Below, in pieces: positions 9,163-17,346 of a DNA stretch of 64,000 nucleotides; position 1 is the first letter of the stretch, and the number at the start of each line of letters is the position of its first letter. Origin of the DNA: Streptomyces sp. S465 (GTDB taxonomy: Bacteria > Actinomycetota > Actinomycetes > Streptomycetales > Streptomycetaceae); contig NZ_CP114036.1 of NCBI RefSeq assembly GCF_026898115.1, forward strand, positions 7,000,001-7,064,000, in the 5' to 3' direction. The position numbers were made by a program, and so were the translations under genes. Below the pieces are notes generated by a model. The model saw only the letters and a program-made list of their open reading frames with translations, was not told where the DNA came from and searched no databases.

Positions 9163-9516
9163 CTACTGCCGCCGCTGGCCAAGGATGCAGAACTCGTTGC
9201 CTTCGGGGTCTGCCAAGACAACCCACGATTGATCACCCTGGCCAATGTCAACGCGCTGTGCGCCATGGGCCACCAGACGAGCCACCTCGGCGTCCTGGTC
9301 ATCGGGCCTGAAGTCGAGATGCAGTCGGCTCTTGGCCTTCCTCGGCTCATCAAGCCGGACGAAGTCCAACCCCGGAGTGCGATCCGGCGCCGGACGGATC
9401 TCGAACTCGTCATCGGAGGAGTGGACCACAACCCAGCCAAGAGCCTCGGCCCACCACTGGCCCAGGGCCGCCGGATCCGCCGAGTGAACGATTACCTGTT
9501 CCCATTCCAAGGTCAT
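9163..9516 (-). CDS. VOC-family (glyoxalase-like) protein
   Basis: A 117-aa single vicinal-oxygen-chelate domain with the usual paired beta-alpha-beta-beta-beta modules: WEQVIVHSADPAALGQWWAEALGW at the N-terminus (given here in short: VIVHSADP, WWAEALGW) and the closing WVVLADPEGNEFCIL. His in LHLDFRP and Glu in NEFCIL are placed as typical metal ligands. Such proteins range from glyoxalases to bleomycin-type resistance proteins, and nothing nearby fixes the substrate. It is transcribed away from the 9.9-kb gene and has no partner. Confidence 0.85.
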   Translation of the reverse strand: MTLEWEQVIVHSADPAALGQWWAEALGWVVVHSSDDEFEIRPAPDRTPGLDFVRLDEPRKAKSRLHLDFRPDDQDAEVARLVAHGAQRVDIGQGDQSWVVLADPEGNEFCILGQRRQ

Positions 9517-9913
9517 TTGGCGAGCTTAGACGTGCCGGCCTGCGAAGAACAGTCATTTAAATCTCCCTCATCGGGCTGGTCCGGAGCGGCCTTTCCCCTC
9601 GTGGAGCCACCGCCTCGCGACTGAACCACCCTTGGCGCTTCGCGCCCCCGCGATCGATCGCGGGGGCGCATGCCTCACGCGTTTTCCGCGACTGTGTAAA
9701 CGGCTACAGCCGTCCCGCCGCTCCCCCGCGACCCTGGAGACGGCACAGGGCGCGGGACCGTGGGCGACGGGGGTGCGCACGGCCCAGCGCCCCGCACCGG
9801 AGACGGGCGGCGGGGCGGGCAGGGGGAGAGACCCCGCCGCCCGCTTCGGGCATTCACCGGCACCCCGACACCACAGTGGGAGACGGGGGCCACGGCATGA
9901 AGGACGGCGGGCG
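9517..9913. other. Gene-free spacer with a perfect palindrome
   Basis: This 397-bp divergent spacer serves the VOC gene (minus) and the 798-aa protein gene (plus). Apart from the 28-bp palindrome at 9642-9669, I see no gene or RNA in it. The first 60 bases next to the VOC start are relatively AT-rich and probably hold its promoter. Confidence 0.5.
9642..9669. promoter_or_regulatory. 28-bp perfect palindrome
   Basis: The bases from 9642 to 9669 read identically on both strands (arms GCGCCCCCGCGATC and its complement), with no unpaired loop. It does not follow a gene on either strand, so a terminator role is doubtful; a cruciform or dimeric protein site is possible. Confidence 0.6.
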
Positions 9914-12310
9914 ATGAACGCACTGGAAGACGTGGGCGCCCCGGCGGACTCGGGGAGACGGCGCCCGGCGGGGTCGGGGGAGCGCCCCCTGGCGGACGCG
10001 GCGGGCCGGCCCCTGCTGGACCCGGTGGACCGGCCCCTGGTGGACGCGGCGGGCCGGCCCCCGGCGGACTCGGCGGATCGCCCCCCGGCGGACTCGGTGG
10101 GCCGCCCCGTGGCGGACGCGGGACGACGGCCCCCGCTGGATGCGGAGGCACGACTGGCGGACGCGGCGGGACGACGGCTGGCGGACTCGGGGGGACCGCC
10201 CCCGGCGGACGCGGCGGGACGACGGCTCGACATCCCCCAAGGCGGCCCGCTGGACGGGGCGGGCCTGCCGGGCGGTGCCCGCACAGCCCGCGAGGCGTGC
10301 GCCCATCTGCACATCGCCGACAGCCCGGCCCGCCTCCGCGCCGAACCGGCGCCCCACCCGCTCCCGGAAGGCCCGGTGCCCCGCGAGGAGCTGGACCGGC
10401 TGCGCCGGCTGTACCGGACCGTCCCGAACTATGCCGCGATGCGCGACCATCTGCGCCGCACCCGTCTGCTGGCGCTGTGCGGCGAACCCGGCACCGGCCG
10501 CGCCTGGACCGGGCTCGCTCTCCTCGCCGAGCTGTCCGAGCTGACCGGCGGCGGGGTCTCCCGGCTCGGTCCCGGCATCCTGCACGGGGCGCCCGGCGTG
10601 GAGAAGACCGAGCGCGGCCATGGCTATCTCCTCGAACTCCCCGCCGAGTACGCCGAGTACGCCGAGTACGCCGAGTACGCCGAGTACGCCGTGCACACCG
10701 AGTACGCCGTGCGTGCCCCGCGCACCGCGCACACCGGCCTCGCGGCCGAACTCCTGCTGGACCGGCTGCGCGCCCACTTCGCCGAGCGCGAGGCGTTCTG
10801 TGTGGTCCTGGTCGCGGGCGGCCCGGCCGCCGACCGGCTGCTGCGCGGCCGCCGTCACGCCGTGCCGTACGAGCCCCCGGCCGCCGCCGACGTCCTCGAC
10901 CGCCACCTCGTCGAACTGCTCGCCGACGGCCCCACCGGACTGCTGGAGACGGCCCGCGCCACCGCCGTACGTCCCGAACTGGCCGAGGCGCTCGGCCTGG
11001 ACGAGCCACGGCCCGGTGAGGCCGCCCGGCTCGCCGGCCATCTGGCCGCGTACGCCGGGGGAGGGCTGTCCGAGGAGCGGCTGCTGGAGCACTGCCGGTC
11101 GTTCGCCCCGGACCAGGCCCGTGAGTGGTTCCTGGCGGCCGGGCGCCCCGGTGATCTGCCCGCGGCGCTGCCCGCGCTGCGCGCCGCCGCGATGCGGATC
11201 GCCCTCGCCGTCTTCAACGGCGCGGCGCACAGCCTCATGGCGGAGGCCGCCGAGCTGCTGACCTGGGAACTGGTCGTCACGCTCGATCCGCAGTACGCCC
11301 CCGGCCGACCGCTGTTCGACCACCGCTCCGGGGCCTCGCTCGCCATGGCGCGCGCGGTTCACGGCGACGGGGTGGAGGACCTCGGGGACGCCTCGGTGCC
11401 CGTACGCGCGGTGTGGTTCGCGGGGCGGCGGCTGGCGCTCGCCGTGCTCCACGAGTCCTGGGACGCCCACCACAACCTCCGCGGCCCGATGGCCCGTTGG
11501 CTGCGCGCGCTGTGCGACGACCCGCGCCCCCAGGTGTGGGTGCGCGCGGCGGTCGCCGCGGGCGTGCTGTGCGCCCGCGACTACCTCAACGGCCTGGTCG
11601 AGCTGGCGCTGCCGCTGGCCCGCACGGACAGCCCGGTGCAGCGGATGGCGGCGGCCACCGCCCTCGCCGAGGCATCCCGCGCCGCGGAGGTGCGCCCCGC
11701 CGTGAACGGACTGCTGCGCGACTGGGCGCGCGGCGACGACGAGCGGGAGCGCGAGACCGCCGCGCTCGCCCACGGCTACGGCCTGGCGGCGGGCTCGGTC
11801 ATGGCGTCCCTGGAGGAACTCGGCCGGATCGCCTGCGCCGACGAGGGCCGTACCACCTCGTACAGCGCGCTGCGGCTGCTGGCCGGGACCGAACCGGAGA
11901 CCGTGCTGGCCGCGCTCACCCACTGGCTGCGCGACACCCGGCGGCCCCGCCGGGACCTGGCGCTGCTGACGGTGTTGCGCGCGGTCACCACCCGCACTTC
12001 GCATCTGTGGGGGCTGTGCGAGGTGCCGGAGCTGGCGCCGTACGCCGCCTGGCCGCTGGCCACGGCGCTGCTGGCGGCCCGTCCCGGATGCGCACCCCGG
12101 CTGGCCGAGCTGCTGCGGGCCGCCCTGACCTGGGCCAGATCGGCCGGGGCGGCCGAGGACGCGCTGGTCGGCTGGATCCGGCGGGCGGCCGGCGACGAGC
12201 GGCAGCTGGCGGTGTTGTGCGGCTTTCTGCCCCGGCTGGCGCAGGACGGCGACGAGCCGATCGACGCCGGGGCGGCCACACGGATACGGGAGGTACTGGA
12301 GGCGCTGTGA
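9914..12310 (+). CDS. Uncharacterised 798-aa protein, degenerate P-loop and helical repeats
   Basis: Function not recognised. Residues about 12-110 are a low-complexity array of 8-residue units (PLADAAGR, PPADSADR, PPADSVGR). A degenerate Walker A, GEPGTGRAW near residue 190, has Arg where ATPases have Lys. At about 244-258 five AEY triplets occur in a row (9-bp unit, 10643-10687). The C-terminal half (about 450-798) is a long Ala/Leu-rich helical region resembling HEAT/ARM-like repeats (RAAVAAGVLCARD, RMAAATALAEASR). No signal peptide or membrane segment is seen. ATG 9914 is chosen because GAAGGA lies 11 bp upstream. The tail-anchored protein gene follows after 14 bp, so the two likely work together. 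Confidence 0.6.
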   Translation: MNALEDVGAPADSGRRRPAGSGERPLADAAGRPLLDPVDRPLVDAAGRPPADSADRPPADSVGRPVADAGRRPPLDAEARLADAAGRRLADSGGPPPADAAGRRLDIPQGGPLDGAGLPGGARTAREACAHLHIADSPARLRAEPAPHPLPEGPVPREELDRLRRLYRTVPNYAAMRDHLRRTRLLALCGEPGTGRAWTGLALLAELSELTGGGVSRLGPGILHGAPGVEKTERGHGYLLELPAEYAEYAEYAEYAEYAVHTEYAVRAPRTAHTGLAAELLLDRLRAHFAEREAFCVVLVAGGPAADRLLRGRRHAVPYEPPAAADVLDRHLVELLADGPTGLLETARATAVRPELAEALGLDEPRPGEAARLAGHLAAYAGGGLSEERLLEHCRSFAPDQAREWFLAAGRPGDLPAALPALRAAAMRIALAVFNGAAHSLMAEAAELLTWELVVTLDPQYAPGRPLFDHRSGASLAMARAVHGDGVEDLGDASVPVRAVWFAGRRLALAVLHESWDAHHNLRGPMARWLRALCDDPRPQVWVRAAVAAGVLCARDYLNGLVELALPLARTDSPVQRMAAATALAEASRAAEVRPAVNGLLRDWARGDDERERETAALAHGYGLAAGSVMASLEELGRIACADEGRTTSYSALRLLAGTEPETVLAALTHWLRDTRRPRRDLALLTVLRAVTTRTSHLWGLCEVPELAPYAAWPLATALLAARPGCAPRLAELLRAALTWARSAGAAEDALVGWIRRAAGDERQLAVLCGFLPRLAQDGDEPIDAGAATRIREVLEAL
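10643..10687 (+). repeat. Five exact 9-bp repeats encoding (AEY)5
   Basis: GCCGAGTAC is repeated five times without change inside the 798-aa protein gene, giving five Ala-Glu-Tyr triplets; related YAV and EYAV triplets follow. Uniform codons indicate recent slippage expansion. Confidence 0.9.
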
Positions 12311-12324
12311 GGAGAAGGACGTCG

Positions 12325-13413
12325 ATGGTGAAAGAGACAGAGAACCCGGCCGCCACGGAAACCGCGTACGACGCGTACGACACGACGGCGTCGAGCCCGG
12401 CAGGCCCCGTGGGTTCCGCGGGCCCGGCGAGTCCGGCAGGTTCGGCGGGTCGGGTGGGTTCGGCGGGCCTGGCGAGTCCGGCAGGTTCGGCGGGCCTGGC
12501 GAGTCCGGCAGGTTCGGCGGGCCTGGTGGGTTCGGCGGGCCCGGCAGGCCTGGCAGGCCCCGCGGGCCCCGTGGGTTCCGCAGGCCCGGCGGGCCCGGCA
12601 GGTCCCGTGGGTTCCACAGGCCCGGCAGGCCTCGCGGGCCCCGTGGGTTCCGCAGGCCCGGCGAGCCTGGCAGGCCCGGCAGGCCTCGCGGGTTCCACAG
12701 GCCCGGCGGTGCCCCGGGTTTCGGTGACCGGGGCGCGCACGCTGCGCGAGGCGCTGCGCCACGGCGGGGACGCCCTGCCCGCGGCGCTGCGGGAGGCCGA
12801 CGACGGCCTGCTGCTGAGCGCGCTCGACGAGGGACTGCCCGCCGAGCGGGCCACCCGCGTCGTGGTCGAGCTGGTGCGCCGCGCGCCCGAGCGCGGACCG
12901 GAGCCAGCGGCCGCGGTCTGCGAGAAGGTGCTGGTCGCCCAGCTCTATCTCGACCCGCCGCCCCGCGCCCCGGGTGGTACGGCCGGAGCGGCCGGCGACG
13001 TGGACCGCCGGCTGCGGGTGCGTAACGCGCTGATGCTGTACGAGGGGCTCGTCCGCCCGTACGCGCAGCGCGGTGCGGTACCGGAGCTGATGGCGTGCGT
13101 CCTGCCCGGCCTGTGGACGGCCGGCGACGGCGCGGGCCGGGAGGTGGTGCGCCGGATCGCCGGCACCCGGCAGCCCACCGGGTTCGGCGAGAAGGGCTGG
13201 AAGGCGCTGTTCGGCGGCGTGGCCGAGGAGTGCCGGGAGCACGAGGAGGCGGCGGCCCGCGCCGCCCGGCACGAGGTCCGGCGGCACTGGTGGCGCCGGG
13301 GCACCGACGACGGGGGCCGCATCGACCTCCAGCCCGGCCAGCTGTGGGTCTCCGCCCTGCTGGGCTTGATCGCGGTCGCGCTGGTGCTGATCGTCGTGAT
13401 CGCGGCCGGCTGA
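12325..13413 (+). CDS. Tail-anchored membrane protein with collagen-like Gly-X-Y stalk
   Basis: A 362-aa protein of unknown function. Residues 27-128 are 34 consecutive triplets, 30 of them beginning with Gly (GPV GSA GPA, GLA, GPA), a collagen-like pattern. Residues about 130-325 form a soluble helical domain (RTLREALRHGGDALP, FGEKGWKALFGG). A single hydrophobic helix at the very C-terminus (LWVSALLGLIAVALVLI) acts as a tail anchor, with a basic stretch (HWWRRG) just before it. No N-terminal signal is present, so the bulk should be cytoplasmic. AGGAGAAGGA precedes ATG 12325, and the gene lies 14 bp after the 798-aa protein gene in an apparent operon. Confidence 0.65.
   Translation: MVKETENPAATETAYDAYDTTASSPAGPVGSAGPASPAGSAGRVGSAGLASPAGSAGLASPAGSAGLVGSAGPAGLAGPAGPVGSAGPAGPAGPVGSTGPAGLAGPVGSAGPASLAGPAGLAGSTGPAVPRVSVTGARTLREALRHGGDALPAALREADDGLLLSALDEGLPAERATRVVVELVRRAPERGPEPAAAVCEKVLVAQLYLDPPPRAPGGTAGAAGDVDRRLRVRNALMLYEGLVRPYAQRGAVPELMACVLPGLWTAGDGAGREVVRRIAGTRQPTGFGEKGWKALFGGVAEECREHEEAAARAARHEVRRHWWRRGTDDGGRIDLQPGQLWVSALLGLIAVALVLIVVIAAG
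12403..12708 (+). repeat. Collagen-like coding repeat (34 triplets)
   Basis: GC-rich tandem DNA with a 9-bp base period and partly 27-bp higher-order units encodes the Gly-X-Y stalk of the tail-anchored protein. Copies vary, and the frame is kept throughout. Confidence 0.8.
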
Positions 13414-13439
13414 CCACCCCACCCGACCCAGGCCCCCGC

Positions 13440-13690
13440 CCCCGCCGGGGCCGACGGGCTGGCCGTTCTCTCGCTGCCCCGCCCCCGCCGGGGTCGGCCG
13501 CCTCGTCCTGCCGGGGCCGACCGTCGGGCCGCTTCCCCGTTGCCCCGCCTCCGCCGAGGCCGGCCGGCAGGCCGCCCTCCCGTCGACCTGCCCCTTCGCC
13601 GGGGCCGATGTCTCTGCTCCTGCCGGGTCCGCCGCCTCGTCCCGCCGGGGCCGACGGGCGGGCCGCTTCCCCGGCGGTGCCCGTTCCCGC
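13440..13690. repeat. Degenerate GCCGGGGCCGAC-rich repeats
   Basis: Several imperfect copies of a unit around GCCGGGGCCGACGGGC, with CCCCGCCCCCGCCGGGG spacers, begin just after the tail-anchored protein's stop. I see no gene in 13414-14349; the open frames here are by-products of repetitive GC-rich DNA. Confidence 0.65.
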
Positions 13691-13749
13691 CCGCAGCGAG
13701 CCCATGACATGTCCCGCGCGCACCCCCACCGCCGGACCGCGATCGGCGG

Positions 13750-14285
13750 AAGAAATTCGCGAGACCGCAGACCCGCGAGACGTAGAGAGGCCCGCGAGGC
13801 CCGCGAGACCCGCGAGTCCCGCGAGGCCCGCGAGACGTGCGGAGGCCCGCGAGATTAGCGAGACCTGCGGAGGCCCGCGAGGCCAGCAGGTCCCGCGAGA
13901 CCCGCGAGGCCCGCGAGACGTAGGGAGGCCCGCGAGTCCCGCGAGGCCCGCGAGACGTGCGGAGGCCCGCGAGATTAGCGAGACCCGCGAATCACGCGAG
14001 ACCTGCGAAAGCCCGCGAGACCTGCGGAGGCCCGCGAGATCAGCGAGACCCGCGAATCACGCGAGACGTGCGGAGGCCCGCGAGATTAGCGAGACCCGCG
14101 AATCACGCGAGACCTGCGAAAGCCCGCGAGACCTGCGGAGGCCCGCGAGATCAGCGAGACCCGCGAATCACGCGAGACGTGCGAAGGCCCGCGAGACCTG
14201 CGGAGGCCCGCGAGATCAGCGAGTCCCGCGAAACCCGCGAAACCCGCGAGACCCCCGAAACCCGCGAGACCCCCAAAGCCCCCCA
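13750..14285. repeat. CCCGCGAGA minisatellite with a 111-bp higher-order unit
   Basis: About 535 bp of 9-10-bp units (CCCGCGAGA, CCCGCGAGG, TCACGCGAG and variants). Two consecutive 111-bp blocks, 13971-14081 and 14082-14192, are almost identical, and about 50 bp before 13860 repeats before 13980. The array ends about 65 bp before the arcA start. Long open frames through it are by-products. Confidence 0.9.
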
Positions 14286-14349
14286 GAGATCCGCACAGAT
14301 CCGTGTCGTGAAGCGGTCACAGCGGGCCGTGAGCGACGAAGATGGGGTC

Positions 14350-15579
14350 ATGGGATTCCATGTCGACTCCGAGGCCGGGCGGCTGCGCCGCGTCATACTG
14401 CACCGCCCCGACCTCGAGCTCAAGCGGCTCACGCCGTCCAACAAGGACGCGCTGCTCTTCGACGACGTCCTGTGGGTGCGCCGGGCCCGCCAGGAGCACG
14501 ACGGCTTCGCCGATGTCCTGCGCGACCGCGGGGTCGAGGTCCATCTCTTCGGGGATCTGCTCACCGAGAGCCTGGTCCTGCCCGAGGCGCGGGCGCTGGT
14601 GCTGGACCGGGTCTTCGACGAGAAGGAGTACGGCCCCCTGGCCACCGACCGCCTGCGCGCCGCCTTCGACGAGCTGACCGCTCCGGAGCTGACCGAGGCG
14701 CTGATCGGTGGCATGACCAAGCGGGAGTATCTGGAGCGGTACCCGGAGCCGGTCTCCGTGCGCTTCCACGCCATGGAGCCCGATGACTTCCTGGTCAACC
14801 CGTTGCCGAACCACCTCTTCACCCGGGACGCCTCCGCCTGGGTGTACGACGGGGTGTCGATCAACGCGATGCGCTGGCCCGCCCGCTGGCACGAGACGGT
14901 GCACTACGAGGCCGTCTACCGGCACCATCCGCTTTTCGCGGACGAGGACTTCCACGTCTGGTCGGAGGGCCAGGCCGCGTACCCCTCGACCATCGAGGGC
15001 GGCGATGTGCTGGTGCTCGGCAAGGGGGCGGTGCTGATCGGGATGAGCGAGCGGACCACCCCGCAGGCGGTGGAGATGATCGCGCACCGGCTCTTCGAGG
15101 CAGGTTCGGCCCGGACGATCGTGGCGCTCGACATGCCCAAGGGGCGGGCGTTCATGCACCTGGACACCGTGATGACCATGGTGGACGGGGACACCTTCAC
15201 GCAGTACGCGGGGCTGGGGATGCTCCGCTCGTACACCATCGAGCCGGGCGCGGGCAGCCGTGACCTCAAGGTCACCGACCATCCGCCGGAGCATATGCAC
15301 CGCGCGATAGCCGCGGCCCTGGGCCTGGACTCGATCCGCGTGCTCACGGCCACGCAGGACGTCCACGCGGCGGAGCGCGAGCAGTGGGACGACGGCTGCA
15401 ATGTGCTGGCGGTCGAGCCGGGTGTGGTGGTGGCCTACGAGCGGAACGCGACGACCAACACCCATCTGCGCAAGTGCGGTATCGAGGTCATCGACATCCC
15501 GGGCAGTGAGCTGGGCCGGGGCCGGGGCGGGCCGCGGTGCATGAGCTGTCCGGTGGAACGGGACCCCGTGGAGCCGTAA
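14350..15579 (+). CDS. arcA: Arginine deiminase
   Basis: Hydrolyses arginine to citrulline and ammonia, the first step of the arginine deiminase pathway. The 409-aa length is typical. Family signatures are present: NPLPNHLFTRDAS in the middle, EGGDVLVLG with a substrate-binding Asp, HLDTVMTMVD carrying the catalytic His, and the C-terminal RGGPRCMSCP with the nucleophile Cys397. ATG 14350 (MGFHVDSEAG) matches the usual N-terminus; the frame is open further upstream only because it runs through the minisatellite. The ornithine carbamoyltransferase gene follows after 132 bp. No carbamate kinase gene is in the window. Confidence 0.95.
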   Translation: MGFHVDSEAGRLRRVILHRPDLELKRLTPSNKDALLFDDVLWVRRARQEHDGFADVLRDRGVEVHLFGDLLTESLVLPEARALVLDRVFDEKEYGPLATDRLRAAFDELTAPELTEALIGGMTKREYLERYPEPVSVRFHAMEPDDFLVNPLPNHLFTRDASAWVYDGVSINAMRWPARWHETVHYEAVYRHHPLFADEDFHVWSEGQAAYPSTIEGGDVLVLGKGAVLIGMSERTTPQAVEMIAHRLFEAGSARTIVALDMPKGRAFMHLDTVMTMVDGDTFTQYAGLGMLRSYTIEPGAGSRDLKVTDHPPEHMHRAIAAALGLDSIRVLTATQDVHAAEREQWDDGCNVLAVEPGVVVAYERNATTNTHLRKCGIEVIDIPGSELGRGRGGPRCMSCPVERDPVEP

Positions 15580-15599
15580 CGCCGGGGTCACCCCCCAGC

Positions 15600-15617
15600 C
15601 TCTGTATATATGCAGAG
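15600..15617. promoter_or_regulatory. Candidate ArgR-type operator before ornithine carbamoyltransferase
   Basis: CTCTGTATATATGCAGAG is a near-perfect 18-bp dyad. TATATGC recurs at 15623-15629. AT-rich TATGCA half-sites resemble actinobacterial ARG boxes, and the site lies 95 bp before the gene start. ArgR binding is inference. Confidence 0.45.
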
Positions 15618-15711
15618 CCTCGTATATGCTTCCATGGTTTCCGGCCGCGGCGCCGCAGTCGTAGCCGCAGCCGCTGACCACCGTGTTCGCCGTGACCTAG
15701 GAGCCACCCTT

Positions 15712-16716
15712 ATGGCGATTGACCTCACCGGCCGCCACTTCCTCAAGGAGCTGGACTTCACCGCCGACGAGTTCCGCCGCCTCATCGAGCTCGCCGCCGA
15801 GCTGAAGGCGGCCAAGCGCGCGGGCGCCGAGGAGCGGCGGCTGCGGGGCAAGAACATCGCCCTGGTCTTCGAGAAGACCTCCACCCGCACCCGCTGCGCC
15901 TTCGAGGTCGCGGCCGCCGACCAGGGCGCCTCGACGACCTACCTCGACCCGGTCGGCTCCCAGATCGGTCACAAGGAGTCGGTGAAGGACACGGCGCGGG
16001 TGCTCGGCCGGATGTACGACGCGATCGAGTACCGGGGCCATGGCCAGGGCGTCGTCGAGGAACTCGCCGCGCACGCCGGAGTGCCCGTCTACAACGGCCT
16101 CACCGACGAGTGGCACCCCACCCAGATGCTCGCCGACGTGCTGACCATGACCGAGCACAGCGAGAAGCCGCTGGAGCGGATCGCCTACGCCTACCTGGGC
16201 GACGCCCGGTACAACATGGGCAACTCTTACCTGGTCACCGGCGCCCTGCTGGGCATGGACGTGCGTATCGTCGCGCCCAGGCTGCTGTGGCCGGACAACA
16301 CCATCGTGGAGCTGGCGCGGCAGCTGGCCGAGGCCTCCGGTGCCCGGATCTCGCTCACCGAGAACGTCGAGGAGGGGGTGCGCGGCGCGGACTTCGTCGC
16401 CACCGATGTGTGGGTGTCGATGGGGGAGCCCAAGGAGGTGTGGGACGAGCGGATAGCGCTGCTCGGGCCGTACGCGGTGACGATGGACGTGCTGCGCGCC
16501 ACGGGCAACGACGCCGTGAAGTTCCTGCACTGCCTGCCGGCCTTCCACGACCTGGGCACGGATGTCGGCCGGGAGATCCACGAGCGGCACGGGCTGACCG
16601 AGCTGGAGGTCACCGACGAGGTCTTCGAGTCCGAGCACTCCGTCGTCTTCGACGAGGCGGAGAACCGGATGCACACGATCAAGGCGGTGCTGGTCGCGAC
16701 CCTCAGCGCTCCGTAG
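15712..16716 (+). CDS. arcB: Ornithine carbamoyltransferase
   Basis: Interconverts ornithine plus carbamoyl phosphate with citrulline plus phosphate. 334 aa. The carbamoyl-phosphate motif STRTR (about 58-62), the HPTQ motif in DEWHPTQ, and the ornithine-binding FLHCLPA near residue 270 are all intact. AGGAG lies 8 bp before ATG 15712. Next to arcA the catabolic role (phosphorolysis of citrulline, arcB) is likely, but an anabolic role (argF) cannot be excluded from sequence alone. Its own dyad-containing promoter region suggests expression that can be separated from arcA. The 3' end overlaps the convergent ATPase gene by 14 bp. Confidence 0.93.
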   Translation: MAIDLTGRHFLKELDFTADEFRRLIELAAELKAAKRAGAEERRLRGKNIALVFEKTSTRTRCAFEVAAADQGASTTYLDPVGSQIGHKESVKDTARVLGRMYDAIEYRGHGQGVVEELAAHAGVPVYNGLTDEWHPTQMLADVLTMTEHSEKPLERIAYAYLGDARYNMGNSYLVTGALLGMDVRIVAPRLLWPDNTIVELARQLAEASGARISLTENVEEGVRGADFVATDVWVSMGEPKEVWDERIALLGPYAVTMDVLRATGNDAVKFLHCLPAFHDLGTDVGREIHERHGLTELEVTDEVFESEHSVVFDEAENRMHTIKAVLVATLSAP

Positions 16717-17209
16717 CGCCGTCCGTAGCGCCGCCCGCGGTGTCCTCCGTGGGCGAAAGGACGAACCAGACGGCCTTGCCGTAGGGGGTCCGCCGGTAGC
16801 CCGCGTCCACGCTGAGGGTCCGGATCAGCAGCAGACCGCGTCCGCCCTCGGCGAGGCCGTCGGGTCTCTTGGGCCCGTCGGGATGCCCCAGCGCGTCCAG
16901 CTCGCCGGGCGGATTCGGATCCTGGTCGTGCACCTCGACCTGCCAGCCCCCGGTCGGCACCAGCTCCACCACCAGCTCTATCGGCTCGTCGCCCGCCGTG
17001 TGCCGCACCGCGTTGGCCACCAGCTCCGCCGTCAGCAGCTCCGCCGTGTGGCCGTCCACGGACGCCCCGAGGTCGGCCAGGGTCTTCCGGATCAGCGCAC
17101 GCGCCAGCGGCACGGCGGCTGTCGTGTGCGGCAGGGTGAAGCGCCAGGTGGCGGTGTGGGTGGGATCGTGCACAAAGAGGTCCCGTCGGTCGGCGGCGTG
17201 AAGCGGCAT
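16703..17209 (-). CDS. RsbW-like HATPase domain protein (anti-sigma-factor kinase family)
   Basis: A 168-aa GHKL ATPase of the short Streptomyces type related to anti-sigma kinases such as RsbW/SpoIIAB. The N box ELVANAVRH, the G1 box EVHDQDPN and the G2 box GGRGLLLI are present. There is no sensor or membrane part. Proteins of this kind usually act in partner-switching, but no anti-anti-sigma factor or sigma gene is adjacent. ATG 17209 is chosen because GAGGG lies about 7 bp upstream; a GTG at 17266 would add 19 residues. It converges on, and overlaps by 14 bp, the ornithine carbamoyltransferase gene. Confidence 0.82.
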   Translation of the reverse strand: MPLHAADRRDLFVHDPTHTATWRFTLPHTTAAVPLARALIRKTLADLGASVDGHTAELLTAELVANAVRHTAGDEPIELVVELVPTGGWQVEVHDQDPNPPGELDALGHPDGPKRPDGLAEGGRGLLLIRTLSVDAGYRRTPYGKAVWFVLSPTEDTAGGATDGATER

Positions 17210-17346
17210 ACCGCAGCCCTCGACGCTAGGAAGCGGACGATGGCGCCGGAAGGGACCGTGGACCACTCTTCACGGGACCTAGGGCCTGACAGGGGCCTTT
17301 CAGGTGTATCGGTCATACATGGCCAAACCGCCAGGATGGGGAGGGG

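Noticed and set aside
9946..13413. Assembly artefact as the cause of the coding repeats
   Set aside because: Copies differ from one another and the reading frame is kept throughout, which a simple collapse or duplication error would not produce; it cannot be fully excluded without reads.
9854..13729. A 1291-codon minus-strand frame with Pro/Gly/Arg repeats
   Set aside because: It is the complement of the repeat-rich plus-strand pair; the repeats themselves remove stops, and there is no start signal or domain.
13750..14285. CRISPR array
   Set aside because: Units are contiguous 9-10-bp repeats without unique spacers, and no cas genes are present.
13957..14349. N-terminal extension of arginine deiminase through the minisatellite
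   Set aside because: The open frame exists because the repeat unit lacks stops; the enzyme normally begins at the MGFHVDSEAG start at 14350.
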